A stretch of 64,000 bases of DNA from Nereocystis luetkeana (lineage: Eukaryota > Sar > Phaeophyceae > Laminariales > Laminariaceae), in assembly GCA_031213475.1 (NCBI GenBank), contig JARUPZ010000010.1, positions 9,036,417 through 9,100,416 of the forward strand, written 5' to 3'. Position numbers and translations under genes: made by a program. The notes beneath the pieces are model-generated. The model had not been told where the DNA came from and did no database searches. It saw only the letters and a list, made by a program, of their open reading frames with translations. This document shows, in pieces, positions 53,967-61,300 of this stretch (positions are counted from its first letter, which is position 1; the number at the start of each line of letters is the position of its first letter).

Positions 53967-56900
53967 ACGTTGCAAAGGCTGGATAACGGTTCCAGGATAT
54001 CGCGCAACAGGGGCTGGCGACCACATGAAATATACGCTTCTGCCTGCGAATGGCGCGGGAAGTAATCTGGAAAACGACTACAGTTCATGGACGGAGCGAT
54101 GCAAAGCTGTGGAGTTGGATGCGGATTCACTGCCTAAGGTCAAGGAGCGTTTTGTGGCATACATAGTTACGTGTGACAGACGGAGCTGCTGCGGTCACAG
54201 GTAGGTGAGGTGTCTTGTCGTGCCGCACGCAAGGGGGGTTGCTGGCGCGCGCGCGCGGTTCCGCGCGTGCCCGTAGACTCTCGAGCGGGCGCACAATGAT
54301 CGCTTGATTCTTTTTGTCCAACAGCCGGAATGAAAGTGTTATCCCCCACCTCTATTTCTTCGAGGGGTCCCAGGATCTCCGCGCTGAGGGCGTTATCGTG
54401 GTTGTTCACCACGTCCTTGATTTGCCTGGTCCAGTGGATGACGATGCTTTCAAGATGTTGCACGAGGTCCTGAATGGAAAGGACAAATTTCCACGAAACA
54501 TCAGGGAGATTTGATTTTTATGTGCCGGCCGTAGCGGGAAAGATATTTCGCCCGGAGAGGAACGAAACGGTGGCGCGTGTTCAACAAGAATAGCGCGCGT
54601 TTCATCGCACCGTTATTAAGGGGATATTATGGGGCCGTCAGGGGAAAGAGGAGAATATTATGAAGCCTTATGGTGTGTGTGTCCTCAAATCAATATAGGG
54701 TGTGGGAGAAATACCGACGAACATCGTTTTACGCTTCGGTTTTCCTGGGTTTTCTTGTCGCGGGGAGGGGAATGCTCATGAGTTATCAACCTTAAAGATT
54801 ATGCTGGTTGTCGGGGTTGCCTAACGTGTGTTCGAAAGTCGACGTGTGGGGAGATGAGATGTGCGATACTTGCGTTTGCTGCACGATTTTCGTAGAAGGT
54901 TGACAAAACAGCTCTTGTTTTTGTCAGGACAGCTGACGTGCGGGTCGGGTCAAACCTTGTGGGTCGGGTCGGATCGGGTCATCTATTCCAACCTCGGCCT
55001 GGAGCGAGATATGTCGAAACCTCCTGACCAGACTCGACCCGAACGGACCTGACCCGACCCAACCCGACCCGAGCGACCCGACCCGACCCGACCCGACCCG
55101 ACCCGACCCGACCCGACCCGACCCGACCCGACCCGACCCGACCCGACCCGACCCGACCCGACCCGACCCGACCCGACCCGACCCGACCCGACCCGACCCG
55201 ACCCGACCCGACCCGACCCGACCCGACCCGACCCGACCCGACCCGACCCGACCCGACCCGACCCGACCCGACCCGACCCGACCCGACCCGACCCGACCCG
55301 ACCCGACCCGACCCGACCCGACCCGACCCGACCCGACCCGACCCGACCCGACCCGACCCGACCCGACCCGACCCGACCCGACCCGACCCGACCCGACCCG
55401 ACCCGACCCGACCCGACCCGACCCGACCCGACCCGACCCGATCCGACCCGACCCGACCCGACCCGACCCGTGAGATGCGGAAGACCTGCTAACCCGTGAA
55501 CATCGCTGATTAACATTGTGTCTGCCATCCGACGATGTTTTCAGTTTGAGCTTCATCGCTGATCACCCATTAAACATGATCGTTTCTTCTGGCAGCTATG
55601 TTCGGGTCCTTAACTGGCAGCTATGTTCGGGTCAAGGAAGAAACATAAAAACGCAATTCACTAGTTGCGCCTACCGCTTGAAGACCATTCCCCCCCTTCG
55701 CAGTCCCTCTCTCAAGTTTCAACTTCGCAGGCCCACATACTACTATACTGGATTAAAAAAAACAAAGTTCAAGCTTTATGTAACACCGAGGTAAAAAATG
55801 AGGCAGGCCACCTGGGCAACAATTTCTTAAGAGAGATGTATCGGGTCACCTTAACCACTGAGATCAGGCATTGCTGTTGTAGTAGTCCATCCGAAGAACC
55901 GATCAGAACAAGGACAAGGTTAGGTGTGATAAACCATCATGACCAACCCTCTACGAGGGCAGTTCGGGCAGGATCACCTGACGCCCGTCCTTACGTTGCA
56001 ACTCCGGACACCAACTTATACCATCCTGCCAAGCACTGAGCGAACGATCGTTGCTGTGATTGTCAGGGGTTTTTTATCTCCGAAAAAATCCTGTCTGACG
56101 TCCCAAAATCCCAAAAGGGTTGAGGTGTGTATCACATAACACGCGCTCGGAACCCAGAGCTCGATGTCGACCCGAACGCTGACGCCTCAAAAAACACCTA
56201 CGACTTGCTATGGTACTACTGTATGATCCAAGAGATCCTCGAAATATATTGCAATTTCTTTTGGGTCTTTAGACCCTGTTTCAGTCTGCAGTCCCGTCCA
56301 GGGGACAAAGTGCTCAGAATTTGAGTGGGTTGTCCCCAAAACGGGGCTGTAGTCCTAAAAGGGTTAATAAGAGGGGGAAACCTGTTTGGGCCTGAAAAAT
56401 GAAAAAGGTTACAGCATCTAAAACATTGAACGGCCCACGTCCGGGGTTGCCGCGCGCGGGGGATGGGGGGGCGTACTCGATATCATGCATGGCCGTAGTC
56501 TGGGGAGGGGATACTCGATAGAGAGATGTACTCGATCTCATGCATGGCCGTAGTCGTATGACCATAGCCCCTCGCATCCCTACAATGACGGGACGGAGCA
56601 TGTCGGGTTTCCACCGACCAGACAGCCATTGCTTGCACCAAGCCCGAAACACCGCGAGATGTTGGGCGAGTCTCATGAAGGGGGAGCTGCATCCTACTAA
56701 GAACCGCTTGCGAGGCGGACTTGCATATGTATGAAGGCTTCAATGAGTTCATGTAATTTCCGGTGTAGCCACTTCTAGAGACAGCAATGGGAGAACTATG
56801 TAACTGCCTCTTGGGTGCCTTACCGTGAGCACTACGTGATACGACCGCTCCCCTCGTGCGGAGTGAAGACTCTTCACCTCGCACAAATCATCCAACTCGA

Positions 56901-58355
56901 CCACCAGCTGTGACCGACCTTAAAAACAAAACAAAACAAAGCGGTACCCTGCTTGTCTGGCTCAAGTAGGGAACGGCTTGTTTTGCAGTATTGTTGCCGA
57001 CCGACGCCAACCCAACCTATATATAATAGGAGGGGAGGGGGGGGGGGGGGGTTGCTAGACTAAGTCCCGAAAGGAAAGGGTGAAGAGCTGTTACGGAGGA
57101 ACATACAGTAGTGATCAGGACCAAACATGCTTTGTAAAAACACTGGGATATATGTTTTGTTTGTGTGAATGATTGATCCTGATCACTACTAATATGGCCC
57201 CCCGATACTTGTACATACTGCTGCTACAGTAATCATTCGGGATACATCGCTTATCCTTTTCGCCAAAAAACAAATGATGACTGCCCGGGGGAGGACTCCT
57301 TAAGGGCACCGACAACACTACTCAATATTGTTGGGATACCACTCGTGCTTGCTTTACCTGTCAACATTATTGCGTACCCACATATAGACAAATAAGTCGG
57401 TATACCGCACTTTCATTTTCCCCTCTCAAATAAGTCAGTATTTGTGTGACTTACTAATGACTTTACAAAATACTAAATAGTATAGGGCTCCTCCAATGAA
57501 GATCCCGAGAATACTCCTAGAAAAATTGGTGCACCCCTGTATCGTAGCATGCTAGGCGATTTTTTGGCTCGCTATACAGGAATCTCAATACGTGTGACGT
57601 GGGCCTAGGCCTGACAGATGGCATGGTGTTAGTCGTTTTTCAGCGAACGCGATTTTGCTTTTGGGGAACCGAACACTGTACGAGCCGGCATGGCTAGGGC
57701 AACGAAGCGCTTATTAAACCCGTCCGGCGTTTTCGAAACTGTTTGAGGGAATGCGTAGAACCTTCAAAAATTGGTACCAGGTATGCTCGTTTTTTAGACG
57801 TGTATGCACCGGGAACACCATCTTCAAGGATAGCGAATACTAGGGGGGGGGGGGGGGGGGCAATGTTATGAGTTGTGGATGAGGGGGGTGATAACGCTTA
57901 CCTTGTCCTTGGCTGCCACCGACACCTCGCCTATCTCCATCATCTCCGCCGGCAAGTACATGACGGTTTTCCCTTTTGCCTGCGACGGATTACAACAAAT
58001 ACGAAACGCTCCATGAAAATTCACCATTCGCGAACAAAATCCATCCCATTGAATACAATTAGGCCCGAATGGTCGGCGGGGGTTTACATGTATATTTATA
58101 GCGCGTACTTGGTGTTTCAACGCCAGGCACGAAAAGCGTACAAGGAGTCCACCACGCATATCGCTTTGCTCTATTGCCAAAATAATTCAATCCACACTGG
58201 CTCCAGTCATTAATGAACTAACCACATACGCCCCCTACCTCTCCATTAAATTTATTCATGCCAAAATAAGTTGTATGGATCCCTATTTCGTGGTGTCCAA
58301 AAATCTAACGAGCCAAGATTGGCGTGCCTTGCCGTCAGTGTTTTGTCGCACTTTG

Positions 58356-58389
<34 letters not shown>

Positions 58390-61300
58390 CACGGGTAGAA
58401 ATTTTGTACAGGCGCGTGTTGTCGGCTTGGCTGCTATGTGTTGTCGAGGTTTCGTCCTCCGCCGCGCGTTTGCAGACATCACACAAATATCTCGACGGCG
58501 AAACAATCCGGTTTACCGCTGTAGCCGCATCATGTCCGGGCTACGAGACGAGCACAATTTTAATTGATTGTAAAATAGGAGCCCCAACGACCTTCTTTGA
58601 GAACCAGCGTAAGCTACAGTAGCAAGCCCGACGCGCAGTCATCCCATGGGTGCGGTATCTTAACGAATAATGCTGGAACTAAATACCACTTCTCCCTCTC
58701 TCCCAACACATCAGAGTGTCGGCTGTACACTGTTATTGCCTGTAATATGTGCTTACTTTTCGGAACAGAGTGGTGCATCGGACACAGCGGTATTGGGCGC
58801 CTTGAGAGTTGCAATGAGTGACACAATGGTTGGTGCAATGATTGATACGATAGTTGATGCCGCCATGGTTGATGCAATGGTTGATGCCACAGTATCTGGT
58901 GCAATGGTTGACGCCAAAATGTTTGGCGCAGAAGTTGATGTCGCAGGAGTTGATATCGCAATGTTTGATGCACTAGTCGATGCAATGCTAGACGCAATGG
59001 CTGAGGATCCCCGTCAGCGATGAAACGTTTGGGCTGAAAACTGCAACCCCAATACCTACCGGGCCGTGGCAACGATCAAACACGGCAGTGGCGGATATCT
59101 CGTGCCAAACCCCCCGTGCCAAAACCACATTCTTCGGGCGCCGATGGGCTCGATTTCTCGGATAGTTGTATCGGTGCAAGAAGAGAGAAGAGGGAATCGT
59201 ATTTTTTTTTTCACGAAAACTGCACCCTGCCCCACACGGCGCCGTCGGCATGTCTAGCGGTAGTATAAGCTGTCGCTAGGGACTCGCGCAGCAGCATATT
59301 TGAAACTCTCGTCACCTTGTAGTCGTATGTGACGATCCCGGTGAGCCCTGTTAACTAAACTATCGCACTCGCTTGTTGGTACGAGTATTAGTGCTTAATA
59401 AGCCGTTCACCTGGTTTGACATTTCGACAAGGGACGCCATGAAGCGATGAAAGTGTCCTGTAAGGTCGTTTTTCACGCTCTCCGGCCACCCCACCTGCCT
59501 CTTGAATACCCTGCTTAATTGTAGGCAGTTCATGGGGTGGAATACACTTGGTGAGATGGGTACCCTGCTTGGTCAGAGTCAGAACCCTGCTTGATCAGGA
59601 TCAGTTAACGAGGTGAATTGACTTGCTGAGTTGTTGCAGAGAAAAGGCGCGGAGCTAATACTCACGGTGATGTGTACATCTTCTTGTGTTTTCTCCTGTA
59701 CCAGCTGCAGGCGTGTTCGAATAGGGTTGACAGCATCATTGCGAAGAAACAGGGGATTTTATCCGAGACCGGGAATCGTTTCGAAAGTTGATACCTGGTA
59801 TGTTGTTCGCTAATGAATAGATAATTAGGCGTTCGGTTCAAAGCATGTGTGCATGTCAGCCATTTGCTTTTGTGTGTTGTCTGTTTGGGCTCAGACCTTC
59901 GGCTGTGTTTTGAACCTCTCGTTTGTTTGTGCACAAGAAAGACTGCTCACGTCCTCGGACGCCACGATGTACACCGTCTCCGCATGCCCACGGCCGGTAA
60001 GCTGCACTCTGTTTTTCAAACAAGACGCAAAATAAGCAGGTAGGTGTGTTCTCGTTTAGAAGCTCGTACCGACTGTAAGCCTCACCTAGGCGTGAAAACT
60101 CCGTGGAGCAGCTGCGACAGGGAGTGAACAGCTTGGCCGCTGATGATGCCTGAGTCGTGACACGAAAGGGGAAGCAAATACAGCGGTGAGGGGCCTCGCG
60201 ACCTTTGAAGTGCTCATGCGACGCCTGGCACAGTAGTGCAGCAGTACACGCACCGAGGACCCGTGTTGAATCTTGTCGATCACGCGAGCAGTGCGCCACA
60301 CGTTCGTGTTGCTCCCTATCCTACCCGCCAGCGGATTATATGTGGACATATCAAACATTGACCTGCTGTAGGGGAGTTACGGTAGAAGAGCTTTCGCGCT
60401 TCGGTTGAAGAGAGACGCGTGCCGGCTACGGTAGAGGTAACTCCTATTTTTTTCTGGGACTCCTCTCTCAAGGAGCGCCCAACCTCACGAAAAACAACTA
60501 ACTGGCAACAACAACAAAAAAGGAAGAGAAAAATCTAATCCATGTCCTGGGTATGCTACGACTAACATTGGAAAATATTACGGCATATACCGACGCTATT
60601 CCAACGAGATTGGATGGTTATGTCGTCAGTTTCTCAGTGTCTTCAAGGAGGAGTTGCATCAATCAGAAATGTTCTAGAACCTCTACCATATGGCACGGGT
60701 GGAGAGGTCAAATAGCTCACCACGGGCATAAACACCGTATATACCAACCTGAGCCGAATTATAGGGAACATTTATATGTTGATATTCAATAAAACCGGTC
60801 CTTGTATTAGGGACTGAGTGGTATCTATTTCGTACCTGGGTTTCAACCCTCATACGAACGTCCGAGGGGAAACTAGACGATCAAAGATTATTCAACAGGC
60901 GACGCGACGGCGTGATTGGGGACGGGGGTGGGACGGGGGACGGGGGGGGGGATGGGGGTGATGCCATGGTTGGTGCTCAAGGTACCGCGCAAGGAGCCGC
61001 ACGGGAAATTGATACGACGGTTGATGAAACCGAAAAAAGGTGCTCTAACTCGGTATCAGCCGGAAACTGGCCTGACACACTCCTCTCTTGAAACATGATC
61101 CCCACTACTGTAGCCATCCCTTCAGATCGAGCGCTGGCGGGCACTTTACATCACAGCTCTGCTTTCGGTCCTTGACGGCTCACTCACCGTACTGGATGTC
61201 TTCGACGGTCGAGGGGCTCAGCGCCACCCCTTCCGGTCGCACGAAGTAGTTCACCACTTTCGGCGAGGCCGCACCCTCCTGCCGAGCGAACGTCAGCGCA

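Noticed and set aside
54924-55556. Long minus-strand open frames of repeated VGSGR residues
   Set aside because: A pentanucleotide repeat is open in all frames; this is satellite, not a protein gene.
58670-59023. Repetitive open frame with VDAMVDA units
   Set aside because: Product of the 15-bp minisatellite period.
59662-59700. Possible extra exon [13 protein letters not shown] with a GTGAGT donor
   Set aside because: Exons 3 and 4 join in frame with family spacing without it, and its phase cannot be fitted.
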